64,000 bases of DNA, taken from positions 1,487,989 to 1,551,988 of the forward strand of contig NC_049990.1 in NCBI RefSeq assembly GCF_000003815.2, read 5' to 3'. The notes beneath the pieces are model-generated. The model saw only the letters and a list, made by a program, of their open reading frames with translations, did not search any database and was not told where the DNA came from. Each line of letters starts with the position of its first letter. Position 1 is the stretch's first letter. This DNA comes from Branchiostoma floridae. Its lineage: Eukaryota > Chordata > Leptocardii > Amphioxiformes > Branchiostomatidae. Made by a program: the position numbers and the translations under genes. This document shows, in pieces, positions 1 through 12,249 of this stretch.

Positions 1-204
1 ATGGCAGAGTTCCCCTTCCCGCCAGGGTCATGCCTCCTCGTAATTTAGAGCTCGCAGACTCGTCGTCCGATCGAATCGCGCCTAATGGGAGGGGGGTATT
101 ATGACACAATTTGTAGTAACTAGTGCTTTGCATTTAGATGGAGTAAAAGCTGTTACTGTAGACTGATAAAGGAGTCAATATGAGGATTGTAAAAGTCAGA
201 TATA
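1..204. other. Non-coding left edge with dispersed repeat fragment
   Basis: No gene is visible. Around positions 60-105 lies a sequence (GATCGAATCG then CCTAATG then a G-run and TAT) that recurs at about 59769-59812, at the edge of a sequence gap. A reverse-complement piece of it abuts another gap at about 9105-9126. It is therefore a dispersed repeat. Confidence 0.5.
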
Positions 205-673
205 CAGTCAAACCTGTCCAAGCGACCACCTCTTCTTAGCGACCGCCTGGCTATTACGACCGTTTTTCACGGTCCCGAAAATTTTCCCCATTGACGTAAG
301 CATTAAGCGACCTCTTCACAACGACCACCTGACCAACGCGACCGCCAAAAATTGGGACCAAATCCCTGCCCATAACAACCGCGTCATTTTCAAATCTTGA
401 GGTGTCATCGATTTTCAATGATAACTAGGGAGATTTTGAGCCGAATTCGGCCAGTTTGCGTCGGGTTTTCACTACCATTATGATGTTATGTTTAAAATAA
501 ACTTGGCGGCGGATGCACGTGCGTGTGCTTGCTATCTGCCATTAAACACAACGGAAACCATTTAAAGTATGCATCGGGCATGTTGTGAGTCGATACTCTT
601 CTAACCGACCACCTGGCCAAATCGGTCTCTTTTGCCCGGTCCCCCGGCTGGTCGTCTTGGGCAGGTTTGACTG
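205..673. mobile_element. Non-autonomous DNA transposon (MITE) with TA duplications
   Basis: The left end reads CAGTCAAACCTGTCCAAGCG. The right end is its imperfect inverted copy (reverse complement CAGTCAAACCTGCCCAAGAC). TA dinucleotides flank both ends (203-204 and 674-675), as expected for the Tc1/mariner/pogo superfamily. The interior repeats a GACCACCTG-type motif and encodes nothing convincing. Decayed relatives lie near 5953-6091, 43225-43310 and 49150-49215. Confidence 0.75.
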
Positions 674-3205
674 TATGTAGATGTTTTGAAGTCAAATGCT
701 AACACGTTTAAATAGGTCTGGTTAAGTGTCAATGGTGGCTTGGTTGACTTATTATGTTGTGCATTCTATTAGCTCAAGCTTTTTGCTCATAGTTGCTCTT
801 GAATAAAGGTATGTGGAGAAACTCGACTGACTGGTGACTTGTAGAAGTTTGCTGAAAGACAGGCGAAATGTATTGAATCAAATCAAATCAGTGAAGCATA
901 TTTAAGTAAACGGTAACATAACTATTCTTCTCCTTACATCACAAAGCCCACACAAAACACGGTGGGATCCTTTGTCTTCCACTGCCTCAGAAGTCGAACC
1001 CAATAAGTTAGAATTAAGAGTTAGTTTTAGACATTTTGTCATTCTACAGTCCGTAGCCTTACATCTTTACATGTACCTGCAATTAGCCCTAGCTCGGGTA
1101 CGAATTTGCAATAAACTATTATAACGATAGCACCTGGCACTGGGCCGTGAAAGAATGAGAGATACACATGAAGACTGTAAAGATTATGCAGAAAAAATTT
1201 AGCGATGATATAGCACTTCTACATGGCAGTCACGACTATATCTAATACACTGAATTAAGAAGAACCTCATACGTATTACGCTAAATCAAGGAAGGAAGTT
1301 ACGCAAAATGTGATAGCCTCACTACGAATTACGTAAAGAAGACTGTCGGCTTTCCTTCCGGAATGTATACGGAAAAGAGCATGCCTATGATATACTAGCT
1401 CCAGTGTTAGCAGCATGATAATAAACTCTGCGAGTAATGTTGCACTAAGAAACCCCCATGCCTACTCCTAACTACCGTAGGCTGTCCCCTGACCTTTGAC
1501 CGTATTAAAACGTACTAGTGATAGCCACAAAGCCCTGTGAGTATAGTATTACACCCCGCGGCACTTTGTTTATTTGCTCCAGCTGGCTTAGGCTTACAGT
1601 CTAGACGGTTCTAGAGGTCAGAGGTCACTCCCGGGCACACGTACACACAACAGGAACCGCCTCTAACCGGAACTAACCTGTTTTCTGTTGGGACCGACCG
1701 GCGGGCTTTAAACGCAACAGGTACGTCTAGTAGTAGCCTAGTACTTACTTACTAATAAGGTAGCATAGAACAGTAACCCCCCCACCTCCCCGATTCAGGG
1801 TCTGTTTTGAACAATCTTGTGCGAGGCAGTTACTACGCTGAGTTAGGGTTCCGTTGCTAACTGTTACTTGTAGTAAAAGTCTGATTTGGTAAGCAGGTGT
1901 ATGAAGTACGTAGACTGAAATATACTGTAGTTTCCGTATTTTAGATCAGTGCAATGTCTTAAGATCTCTTAAGTTAGTCTCGACCAGGACGCCACATATT
2001 TTCAGAGAACGTTATAACTACATGTATCCCCATATGATGCATTTGGTCTCGATAGCGTAGCTGAAATTCATGTCGGTTATATACCTCCTTGGTCGGTTAT
2101 ATGGCACCCTGACTCACTTTGACAAGGTCGTAGGGTAATCAAACTGATGCCACTGAGCTCATGCTACATTCTTGCGAGTCTTAAAATGTAACGTTAAATT
2201 CTAGAGGTTAAGCTGAACAAATGGGCCACTTACCTCACCTGCCATGATTGGTTAAATTCGAGGCTCCAACGGTGCTGATTTTTGAGGCACGATGCTCTTC
2301 TCACACGTCCATATCTTCACGAAATGGAATTTTGCACAACCTGTACGGACAAATAATGATAATAATACTAATCGGCTTATTAGTAAAGATTATACCAGTT
2401 GGTATTCCGGGCACCCATTCACCTTTGTCGAGCTATGGCACTGGTAGCTTTTAATTCCCGATTTAAGTGATAGGGAGGGGGGGGGGGGGGGGGCAGACTG
2501 CCTTCGTTTGTGTTGAAACTTGAATGACAATTTACCGCTATAAACAAACAACTGAATTCAGCGTTTGCTTCACTGCTAATATTACATTTCCCAAAAGTGA
2601 TATCACTGTTGATTGATATGTCAAATTACCTGCAGCTAAATCATTTGTTTACGCTTGTCTGTCTGTCATACCTGCAAAGGTCACTTCTAATATGGCGGGT
2701 GAAAAGGGGCGAGTCCAAATTGAAGTATAGGGAGTCCACTTACTTGCATATAAAATAACAGCTGTGAAATTATATATGTCACCGTTGTCATTCATTCCTG
2801 CATTGTTATGGGAACATACAGATTAGTATGACATTTTCATTACTACTGCTGTAATGTATTTTGGTACTAGATATTGGTAACAATAGACGTTAGTAGTGGA
2901 TTAGCGCAAACCTATATTATAAACCCCTCTCAATCTGCACAAGTGAAATATTGGAAGAACTGCCAAGTATCAATGTACAGGCTGTTTTAAACTAAAAGAT
3001 CTCACAAGTTGCACTCTTTTCGTTCGCAGGACTGGCGTGGTGGTTGGGGCAAAGAGCAAATACCACATCAAAACATTACAGGCTGTATTTATAAAAGTCG
3101 TATCATTTTTGGCGACGCCTCAGGGGCGAGGCGTTCAAATCGTTAGCATGTGCTACTAGTTGTACGGTTAGGCCAGTTGGAATAATATACGCACAAGTCG
3201 TTGCC
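674..3205. other. Intergenic region upstream of the bestrophin gene
   Basis: I see no convincing coding sequence. There is a G homopolymer of about 19 bases near 2477. The bestrophin promoter and any 5' untranslated exon presumably lie here, but I could not place a TATA box or initiator with confidence. Confidence 0.4.
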
Positions 3206-6200
3206 ATGACGACATCCTACAGTCTGAAAGTCGCGGACGCCCGTTTCGGCGGGTTTGTCCGTCTGCTGTTCCGTTGGCGGGCCAGCTTCTACAAACTTCT
3301 CTACAAGGAGCTTCTCGTCTACCTGGTGCTGTACTTCGTCCTGAGCGCCACCTACCGGATCGTGCTGAACGGCAGGCAGAGGGAGTATTTCGAGGACATC
3401 AGCCTGTTCTGTAACAAGCACACGGACCTGATCCCGGTGGCGTTTCTTCTCGGGTTTTACGTGTCGGTGGTGTTCACGCGGTGGTGGCAGCAGTACACCT
3501 GCATTCCCTGGCCCGACCGCATCGCGGCGCTCATAGGCTGCAGTGTGCACGGGGAGGACCACAGGTGCGTAATCACATGAGGGTCTGCATGGGGGTTACC
3601 AATCGCGCAAATTTCTCACGCACTTTGGTAAATCAGGAAAGCCCGAAAACATTACCGTAAACGATAAATTCAATTACATACATGTTCGAACTATTCATAT
3701 TCTTCAAAATTTTAGAAAAAAAAGCTCAAGGTTGCTATAGGAAAACTTTCGCAGTCATTTGGCACCTTGATTTTCATATAAATGGACAAAAGATCCACAC
3801 AATATAGAGATATTAAAGAGAATAAGGTGATTAGAAGTCGGCATTGGTAGTTAAAAAGTCTTCCGTCGTAATTGTGTATTTTCTAACTTGTTCTGTGCCC
3901 CTCCCAGAGGTCGCCTGATCCGCCGGACCCTGGTGCGGTACGTCAACCTGGCCACGCTACTGATCATGCGCAGTATCAGCACAGCTGTCTACAAGCGGTT
4001 TCCTACCATGAACCACGTGGTGGAGGCAGGTGGGGCATTCATGCTGCATAAGTGATCAATCTACCANNNNNNNNNNNNNNNNNNNNNNNNNNNNNNNNNN
4101 NNNNNNNNNNNNNNNNNNNNNNNNNNNNNNNNNNNNNNNNNNNNNNNNNNNNNNNNNNNNNNNNNNCAACTTCTGGGATTATCGTCAACCATGACCGACG
4201 TTACTACGTTAATAGTCACGTGAGTGTGAACCCCATACCTCTATCTTGATCTCTAGGGTCCTTGATGCCAACTAAGTTGAAAACTATCACAGACAAAATC
4301 TCACCGCCTATGTTAGATAGAATAGTATCAAAGACTGGTCTGTTTGTTTATTTCGATCTCAATTAGACTTGCCATGTATAGCAGGAAATGTCATATCCTG
4401 TCCCTCGTACTTTGATCCCCAGGGTTCATGATCAGATGCCTCAAAGAAGGGTTATTGTCGTGTAACAGAAAATGCCATACCCTATATCCTGTACCTTTAT
4501 CCCAAGCTTCATTTTGTGCGGCTAGCTGAACGACTACAACAAGTTAAGTTTCTGTAATATTTCCATATAATGGTTGTTCAGTATCCTATAACTTGTCCTG
4601 TGACCCACAGGTTTCATGATGCCCAGCGAGCTGAAAGACTACGACCAGCTGGACTCGCCCCACAACAAGTTCTGGTTGCCGCTGAACTGGTTCTGTAACC
4701 TGGTGACGAAGTGCCGTAAGGAGGGGCGCGTGGAGGACCCGTACACCTTCAGGGCGCTCATCGAGGTCAGGTTACGTCTTAAGACGTTCGATAAACTTGT
4801 CGCTTCTTGTTTGAAATTGTTGGTTTATTGTTTGTTGAGGAGCGAGGATGGACCATAGAGCACCACATGGTTATTTCGTGTGGAGCGTTGTAATTTGGGC
4901 TTAAATCACACTTTCATGTTTCTTAGTATGCACAAAACACGCCTCAGTTTTAGAAAGCCCAATAGTTTTACTCCCAGGAAAAACGATTTGTCTAACCATA
5001 AGAACATCTATGTGATTTTTATAATCATGACCTAAATTGAAGTGACAGCATGGTAACTTTTTTTTTTTGTACCGGTAAAAAAACCTACGACTTTTGTCCA
5101 AACTACGACCTTTCTCACGGTACCCTGATCCTCGGGTACACGTCACCGAAATGATGAGTCATGCAAACCGACGAAGGTCCAAAGTTTACATTGTTCTTGC
5201 CGAGCTCACAACAGCTGAAAAACAACAACAATTTGTTAACAATATCCTGTGACAACTTCAACTAACCTTGCCCTCATCGCTTCTCCTCCGTGTGCGTGTG
5301 ATTTGCAATGTTGACGACCTTTCTTCCTACCATCAGAGGGGGCCTCACCAGGGGCTCCCAGGCTCTCACATGGCCGTTACCATGGTCACAGTACAGAAAA
5401 GCGTTTTTCCCTCGTCTGGCGAGGGAAAGGCGGGTGGTCGTAAGTCTACTTCTTCCTTCCTCCACTCCAATCATGTTGAATCTTAAAGACGATATTGTTG
5501 AAGAAGTTCAAATTTGTTTTCTAGACATAAGTAGTAAAGGGGTTCGGTTTTCATTGTAATCTGTAATTACGACTATGCTTTTAATTGGATAATGCTTGAG
5601 TAGTCCGATTATGCACAGGTACCTGGTGGCGTTGCGAGTAGAAACGCGCTTTTTAACTCTTAAAAGTTCATCGGAACACAGTATCGCATGTCACACACAC
5701 ACACACAAGCTTAATGGTAGCAGGTTCTCTGCTTGTCAGTAAAATTTGGAGGTGAGGTAGAAAGCGCTAGGAAAATAGAAAATTCGCTATTGCTGTTGCG
5801 GAGTAAAATAAATGTAAGTAGCTTGAGGCCTTCTCATTACCGAAAATGGTAACATTCGCGATCGAAGACGACAACAACAGACCGAATGAGATGTTCTCCG
5901 AGGGGTAAGAGACTGTTTTATACCGTTATCGAGTTATGGATAAGGCCCTTCGATATGCAGTCAAACCAGCGCAAGTTACCACCTGTACATAACGACCACC
6001 TGACCAATTGACCACTTTCCCATTCCCACAAGATTGTAGTAATAGAATAAATCTCACGCTGGGTGGTCCTCTTGGGCAGCTTTGATCGTACGTATTGCTA
6101 TGACTGATTGGGCGGGTTTTGTCTTGTTTGTTTCTTGCTTGTGTTTCAGGAGTCGAACAACATCCGGGGTTCCCTGGCGATGCTGTACAGCTATGACTGG

Positions 6201-8835
6201 ATTAGTGTGCCACTTGTCTACACACAGGTATGTGCTCTTTCTTTCTTTCTCTCTCTCTCCCTCCCCCTCTCTCTCTCCCTTTCTCTCTGTCTCTCTCCCT
6301 GTCTCCCTCCCTCTCTCTCTCTCTCTCTCCCTCCCCCTCTCTCACTCACTCACTCCCTCTCTCTTCTCTCTCCCTCTCTCCTGTCTCTCTCTCCCTCCCT
6401 CTCTCTCCCACCCCCTCTCTCTCTTTCTCTCTCCTTCCCCCTTTTTCACTCACTCACCCTCTCTCTCTCTTCTCTCTCCCTCTCTCCTGTCTCCCTCTCT
6501 CTCTCTCTCTCTCTCCCACTCCCTCTCTCTCCTGTCTCCCCCCTCTCTCTCTCTCACTCTCTCTCTCTCTCTTATAGTGTGTACATAACCCCCTGTTTTA
6601 CCCGCAAGTTGGTTGCCGTGTACACATAATCCCCCTCCACACCCACAGGTAGTGACGGTTGCCGTCTACACATTCTTCGTATCGTGCCTGATGGGGCGGC
6701 AGTGGCTGGACCCGGGCAAGGGGTACACTGGGCACGAGGTGGACCTGTACTTCCCCATCTTCACCGTCCTGCAGTTCCTCTTCTACATGGGATGGCTCAA
6801 GGTAAGTTTGGCATCATAACTGATCTACCCCACGGACTCCTTATAATGCCAAGTTTAACAGCAGTGATTGATTTTTGTATTTGTGTCCCACGTGCTTCAC
6901 TGCTTGGCAGTGTAAGTTATGATTATATTTCACACATCGTCTCCCTTTTATTGTTATATTTAACCAGTGTTAATTATAAGTTTGAAATGAAATGTCTTCA
7001 TATATTTTAGTAAAAAGTAATCAATGCTTATTTATCGTGGATTTGTTTGCAATATGTTGGCGCACTTCAGGAGCACGGTCGGACTCCTGGATTGTTATCA
7101 AAACTCACAGTTATAATCAACCCGTGAACTGGCGCCAGATAGACTTCCGGTGTAACAGTGACGTAGCACTACCAGGTTTTTCTTTATTCATGTATTTGCT
7201 TTAAGACTAGGACAAAGGGATACTGCACTCAAGCTTACAACTTATTTTAACCATGCTACATACAAAGAACAAGATTGGTAATGTTACCGCAGTTTCATAG
7301 CCTTAGTACTGGGTTTATATAGACACACTAAGATGCCTGATTCTGTACCCCCAGGTCGCCGAGCAGCTTATCAACCCGTTCGGTCAGGATGATGATGACT
7401 TCGAGACGAACTGGTGCATCGACAGGAACCTACAGGTGACAGAACTTTTCTTTAACATAACTACCCGGTAGCTATTCACTTATTCACTATTAACTTGCAC
7501 GTAAGTTGATAGGGCATTTTTTTCTCTTTAAGTGTATGTAGCTAGTCTCATTCGCAGGTAACTCCCCCTCTCGGCACAAGAAGCCCTAAGTCCATGCTGA
7601 AAATCTTGAATCGCTTCCCATACACCCCTCCACACACACACACATACATATGATACACAAAGCCAGTGCTGCTAGAATTCTGCCAAGGAGGCTAGTGTTG
7701 GGGCCAGGGGGTATAGAATTCGACTTCGGCTTTCTCAACGCCGTTCACACCATACAGGTTATAATCAACCTGGAAGTCGGCGTCAAAACAGAAAAGGGTA
7801 TCAAATGAAACAGAGTAAAAGGTGAATGTATGCACATTATATTAATTTCGAACCTTTTTCTGCTTCAGGTCGCGTACCTTGCCGTTGCAACGTTGACGAC
7901 TTAACGTGACCAACCTGAAAAATACAATTCATACAGCTGGACCTTGATTGTTTATTAGTGATGTCTATTGTTTATGTTTATGTTTATGACAGATCTCGTA
8001 CCTGGCTGTTGACGACCTGTACATGACCAACCCGGCCCTAGAGCGGGATATCTACTGGAACCAGCCGGACCCAGATTGTTCATTATTGTTGTTTATGTTT
8101 ATGTTTATGTATATGACAGATCTCGTACCTTGCTGTTGATGACCTGTACATGACTAACCCGTCCCTGCAGTGGGGCATCTACTGGAACCAGCCGGACCCG
8201 GATTGTTTATTGTTGTTGTTTATTATTGTTGTTTATGTTTATGTTTATGACAGATCTCGTACCTTGCCGTTGACGACCTGTACATGACCAACCCAGCCCT
8301 AGAACGGGACATCTACTGGAACCAGCCGGACCCAGAGCTGCCCTACACCGAGGCCTCCATCAGTAACCGCAACATGACCGAACCTTTCCTGGGATCCACG
8401 TTCGATATGAGGTGAGGTCGGAACTTTCCTTCTGCCTTAAATTGAGGACCTTCCAAGACCACTTCCGAACCAAATTCGGCGCTGGGTTGCGGAATCCATT
8501 CTATACTAGTTTTATACTACACAAAAGTTGTGCGGCCCAAGGCTACAGAAACGGAGATGAACGCCGCCAACGCGTACCATCTTGTGCGGGAAAGACTTTT
8601 CATAAATAGCGTATTTTTAACTACATGTATATTCCGTAGGCTAAACGTGCAGAACATGGAGTTCACGAATCTGCACACCGTAGCCGAGGAGCCTGAAGAC
8701 AAACAGGAGAGCAGCGAGGGTCTGGAGAACGCGCCGGGTCCCACCATAGTGGTCTCGGAGGGGGAAGATTCCGGTAAGAAGCTCCATGGCAGGAATCTCA
8801 TAGTTTTAATACCAAAAAACACAAGTCAAATGTAG
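3206..8835 (+). CDS. Bestrophin family calcium-activated chloride channel, 3' end incomplete
   Basis: Eight coding exons join in phase: 3206-3564, 3908-4029, 4611-4765, 6150-6227, 6649-6801, 7355-7435, 8254-8411 and 8640-8773, about 413 residues. Bestrophins are pentameric plasma-membrane anion channels gated by Ca2+. The product begins [17 protein letters not shown]. It has the neck helix [12 protein letters not shown] (the I, F, F gate positions of BEST1 are kept), the TRWWQQY..IPWPDR segment, [19 protein letters not shown], and the acidic Ca-clasp stretch [12 protein letters not shown]. The clasp starts with Q where vertebrate paralogues have E. The last identified exon is hydrophilic and ends in phase 1 at a GTAAGA donor. 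The next exon was not found; read-through would stop at 8833-8835. A gap at 4067-4166 lies in intron 2. The start ATG matches the conserved N-terminus, so it is secure. Family assignment is near certain; the paralogue number is not. Confidence 0.95.
4067..4166. other. Assembly gap (100 N)
   Basis: One hundred N bases in bestrophin intron 2. Flanking exons join in phase, so no known coding sequence is missing. Confidence 0.99.
6235..6576. repeat. (CT)n-rich microsatellite in bestrophin intron 4
   Basis: About 340 bases of almost pure C/T, mostly CT with CCCT interruptions. It lies directly after the exon-4 donor and before the exon-5 acceptor. The long Ser/Leu/Pro reading frames here are artefacts of composition. 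Confidence 0.95.
7869..8253 (+). repeat. Tandem partial duplications of bestrophin exon 7 with its splice acceptor
   Basis: The exon-7 start (acceptor TTTATGACAG, then [14 protein letters not shown]...YWNQPDP) is present as full copies starting at 7993 and 8120, before the true exon at 8254. Spacings are 127 and 134 bases. A heavily decayed fourth copy sits at about 7869-7950. The two good copies keep the acceptor and about 80 nt of intact reading frame but lack the 3' part of the exon and its GTGAGG donor. They run instead into a TTGTTTATG-rich spacer. Only the third copy continues through ELPYTEAS to the donor at 8412. Confidence 0.9.
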
Positions 8836-9126
8836 AACCGCTAGTGATGAAAAGACTAAACTTACCTAGTTGACCTGCTCAACAACAAAGTGCTTGCCGC
8901 CAATAAACAGCTTCGACGGGTATGTAAAAGAAATTAGTTTTGCTAGTGTTGGGGAAGGGGGGGGGGTAGTTTTAATCAACTTAAGCCTAATTTGTCTCTT
9001 CATATATCTCTTCATGTATGTCTCTATGTATCATGATTGCTTTTATTGTGAATCATACTGCTGCGTTTCGGCTGGTAAGTATAAAGGCTTCTACCGAATG
9101 TTGTACATTATACCCCCCTCACATGA

Positions 9127-9256
9127 NNNNNNNNNNNNNNNNNNNNNNNNNNNNNNNNNNNNNNNNNNNNNNNNNNNNNNNNNNNNNNNNNNNNNNNNNN
9201 NNNNNNNNNNNNNNNNNNNNNNNNNNNNNNNNNNNNNNNNNNNNNNNNNNNNNNNN
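9127..9256. other. Assembly gap (130 N)
   Basis: One hundred and thirty N bases, entered from the left through the dispersed C-rich repeat end also seen at 60-105 and 59769-59812. Confidence 0.99.
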
Positions 9257-10666
9257 TGCCTGATTTCAGAAAAAAATAAGGGTTTTTTTCTTCTTCGGAG
9301 ATGGTCAACATGACAATAAAGTACCGAAATGGGAAAGTGTGCCTAATGATTGTACTTGTAGAAGTGACATTAGCGATGTAGCCATGATTGTAGTTATAGA
9401 AGTGAAACCAGCTGGATAGTTGGAAAAGTGGCACCATAATGGAAGTCATAAGTGAAGTTGCCAACTTGGTAAGTGATACCAGTCTACTACACTAGATCAC
9501 TTCTTTAATACAGAAATGAATGATTTGTCGTCAGTACTACCATGTTTTGTCACTTTAACTCTTCTTACAACATTTATGGGCTGACGTCAAGGCCAAAAAA
9601 TGGGAAGACGATTTGGGTGTGACTTAAAATCCTTGAAAATCCTTCTTTTCCTTGGAAATTTTTGCCCAATCTGGAGACTTTTTGAGTTAGAAGAGACATG
9701 TAGGGTCTAAGCTTTCCTGTTTGGGTCAAAATTTGTTCAGTTCAGCAGTTCAGCTGGTGTAAGGACAGGTTTTAGTTATAGGGTGCTACTGGTTGTATCA
9801 GGAGGGAAAAGGGGTCATAGGTGAGGTTTCTTTCATAGAGCGAGCTTTTCTCGGAGAATGAGCAGAACAACCCTCTGTTTTCTTTGAATGGTTATAAACT
9901 AGACCCAAGTGACTTTCTGGTGGAGAAGAACTTTTAAGATTGAACTATGGGTTAGTACTTTTTTGAAGCCTTCATTCAGTGTATTTCAACATGCTTGTCA
10001 ATGGGCAGCCCTAACTTCGATGTCTGACCTATAGGCGTATGCAAAATCAACTAAGTCTCGTTTATTCAAAGATTAAGGTGCTTTTTGGATAGCGTAATAT
10101 ATGTTACTCATTGTTTTCGTTTTGTTTTATTTTACTTAATAGGCTAGCAAAGCCTATTTTAACGATTTCCCGTGTAGAATACAGCGTCGTGTGAAGGGGT
10201 AAAGTCTGCCATCTCTCTTTACCTGTTAGATTGTTGGGTTACATTATTCGACTTAAACACGTTTTCCATCATTACGGTGTAAGCGACAAACATCTTAATC
10301 TCGACTTGGTATTGTATTCAGATCGTGTTATATTGCACCATGTAGTGCTAAAACAGTAAAATACAATGTTGACATTAAGTTGGCGAATTCCCTGAAATGT
10401 GGTGGAACATTCTTTATATGGTCTTACTTCTTATGCTTGCATTTCTGTATAATACATATCTACGTTGAAGTTCATCAGGCAATTTTATGTTTGCGTGTTT
10501 TCTTATTCTTCCTCACACACCTTAACACAATCAAGCAAAATCAAAGTACTTAAGTTAATACAGTGACTAATCATGAGAAAATTGTTACAAGGACGAAATG
10601 GCAACTGCAGTCTAAGCATATGGACAAAAGACGAGCAGGCTATATCTAAATATAAATCATTCAAAT

Positions 10667-10790
10667 ATGTGTGAGTGTGTTGTGTGTGTGAGTGTGTTCG
10701 CGTGTGTATGTATTTTGTGTGTGTGTGTGTTTGTATGAGTGTGTTTGTGTGTGTGTGTGTGTTTCTGTGTGTGTGTGTGTGTGTGTGTAT
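10667..10790. repeat. (GT)n microsatellite
   Basis: Interrupted GT/TG repeats over about 120 bases. Small frames rich in Val and Cys here are compositional. Confidence 0.95.
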
Positions 10791-11404
10791 TCATATCTAT
10801 ATTTTACTACGATGAAAGTGATATTGTGTATTCATAAGGACAAGTGTCCACCAGACACATCGGGGGTCATTGACATCTAAAGCAGCGTCCTTTATTCATG
10901 AAACTTCGCGTACTTACCACTGCAGCAAGCATGTCCAACTCGAACGCCTAAAAATCGCGGCACTTCTGTGTTAGACTGCTCATATGAAATATCTGTTACT
11001 TCAACGCTAGGGAGAAAATCCTTGCTTTGGCCCAGTTTGCTTAACTATGGCGATCGTAGGTAGAGCTGAAAAGGGAGTTATGAATAAAAACATAAGTTAG
11101 AGTTATGTAAAATTCTAATAGCCACAAACAGTGATTGAAACATGGCAGTCCTACTGGGCTCAAGAAGAGAGATTGGTACGTGGGTTGTCGTTTCTAGGCA
11201 ACCAGGTGTAGTTGCCTAGCAACCAGGTGAGTCAATTAAGACCCCTGGCAAGCCAGGACCTTCAGATGCCTCAGGCCTGCTGATTAGTCTACAGCCGGGC
11301 GTCTGGACACTGTTCACGAAACGTGTAAACATGAAACAGACTTGTTGCAAGAAGCTGCGGGCAGGGGAAGAATCTGATTTCTTGAGGTATGAACTACCAC
11401 TTTG

Positions 11405-11830
11405 AATTCGTGTTCTCACCACAGTTTAGCAGTCTACAGCATCCATGCTAATTTATAGTCAACCCTAGCCTGTAAAGGTGATGTGAATTCGTGATTTTAC
11501 GATTTTGCCGTGGTCTTCTAAAGTATAAAACTCCGCTTTCGTTCTACTAAATGTTTTGTACTGTGTATATGAAGTGAAGTGTGTTGATAGATTTATCAAG
11601 ACTTGGTGTAATGTGTACTGTTATACTATATCTGACTCTTACCTCCCTCATGACCTCAATGAAAAGCGGCCTGCTGGCCGATTTGAGCTTCTCGTGAATA
11701 AGAGAGGTTGAAACAAAAACATGAATACCGCAGTTTAGCAGTCTATCTAGCTACAGCATCCAAGCTGATTCATAGCAAATCCTTTAAGGGTGATGTGAAT
11801 TTAAGATTTTACGATTTTGCCGTGGTCTAT
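11405..11830. repeat. Local direct duplication plus a dispersed retroelement-like tail
   Basis: A segment of about 100 bases at 11408-11518 (CAGTTTAGCAGTCTA ... GATTTTACGATTTTGCCGTG) recurs at 11732-11827. Between the copies, at 11638-11715, is a tail (ACCTCCCTCATGACCTCAAT, then AAAAGCGGCCTG) that recurs at 54964-55040 followed by AATAAA. It looks like the 3' end of a dispersed retroelement; the family is not identified. Confidence 0.7.
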
Positions 11831-12249
11831 ACTGACCGACAGACCATTAAAATGGCCATGTATACACAGGCCTTTCATTAGACGACATCTACGTCATGTT
11901 GATTTATCGTATTCGCCCGCAAAGCACACAAAGATGCCATTGCTTAATCAATTTACTCATCAATATGGACACTTGATGATTCAGACTACATTTACTATGA
12001 CGAAAACTTGTGAAAAGCCTTTATGTGCATCTAAGGCACAACATACTAGTAGTCTATTATTTAAAGGACACTGGAACCTTTGGGCATGTGTTGTCTATTG
12101 TTTGTCATCTAATGCGTATTCATTTTAACGTTTGCCGTTTCTGAAATGGAACAAGTGGACATCGTTTTGCAAGCGTTACGGTTCAAGTTATCATTATGAA
12201 TGTAGTAATTTCTTTTGTCATCACTTGAGCCGCATTAGGTATTAAAGCG

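Larger units (their letters stand above)
8836..12249. other. Intergenic region between bestrophin and LRR genes
   Basis: No supportable gene. It contains an assembly gap (9127-9256), a (GT)n microsatellite and a locally duplicated repeat near 11.4-11.8 kb. A terminal bestrophin exon may lie here or in the gap, but none is recognisable. Confidence 0.5.

Noticed and set aside
6108-6629. Long Ser/Leu/Pro reading frames
   Set aside because: Produced by the (CT)n microsatellite in a bestrophin intron; three frames are open for the same reason.
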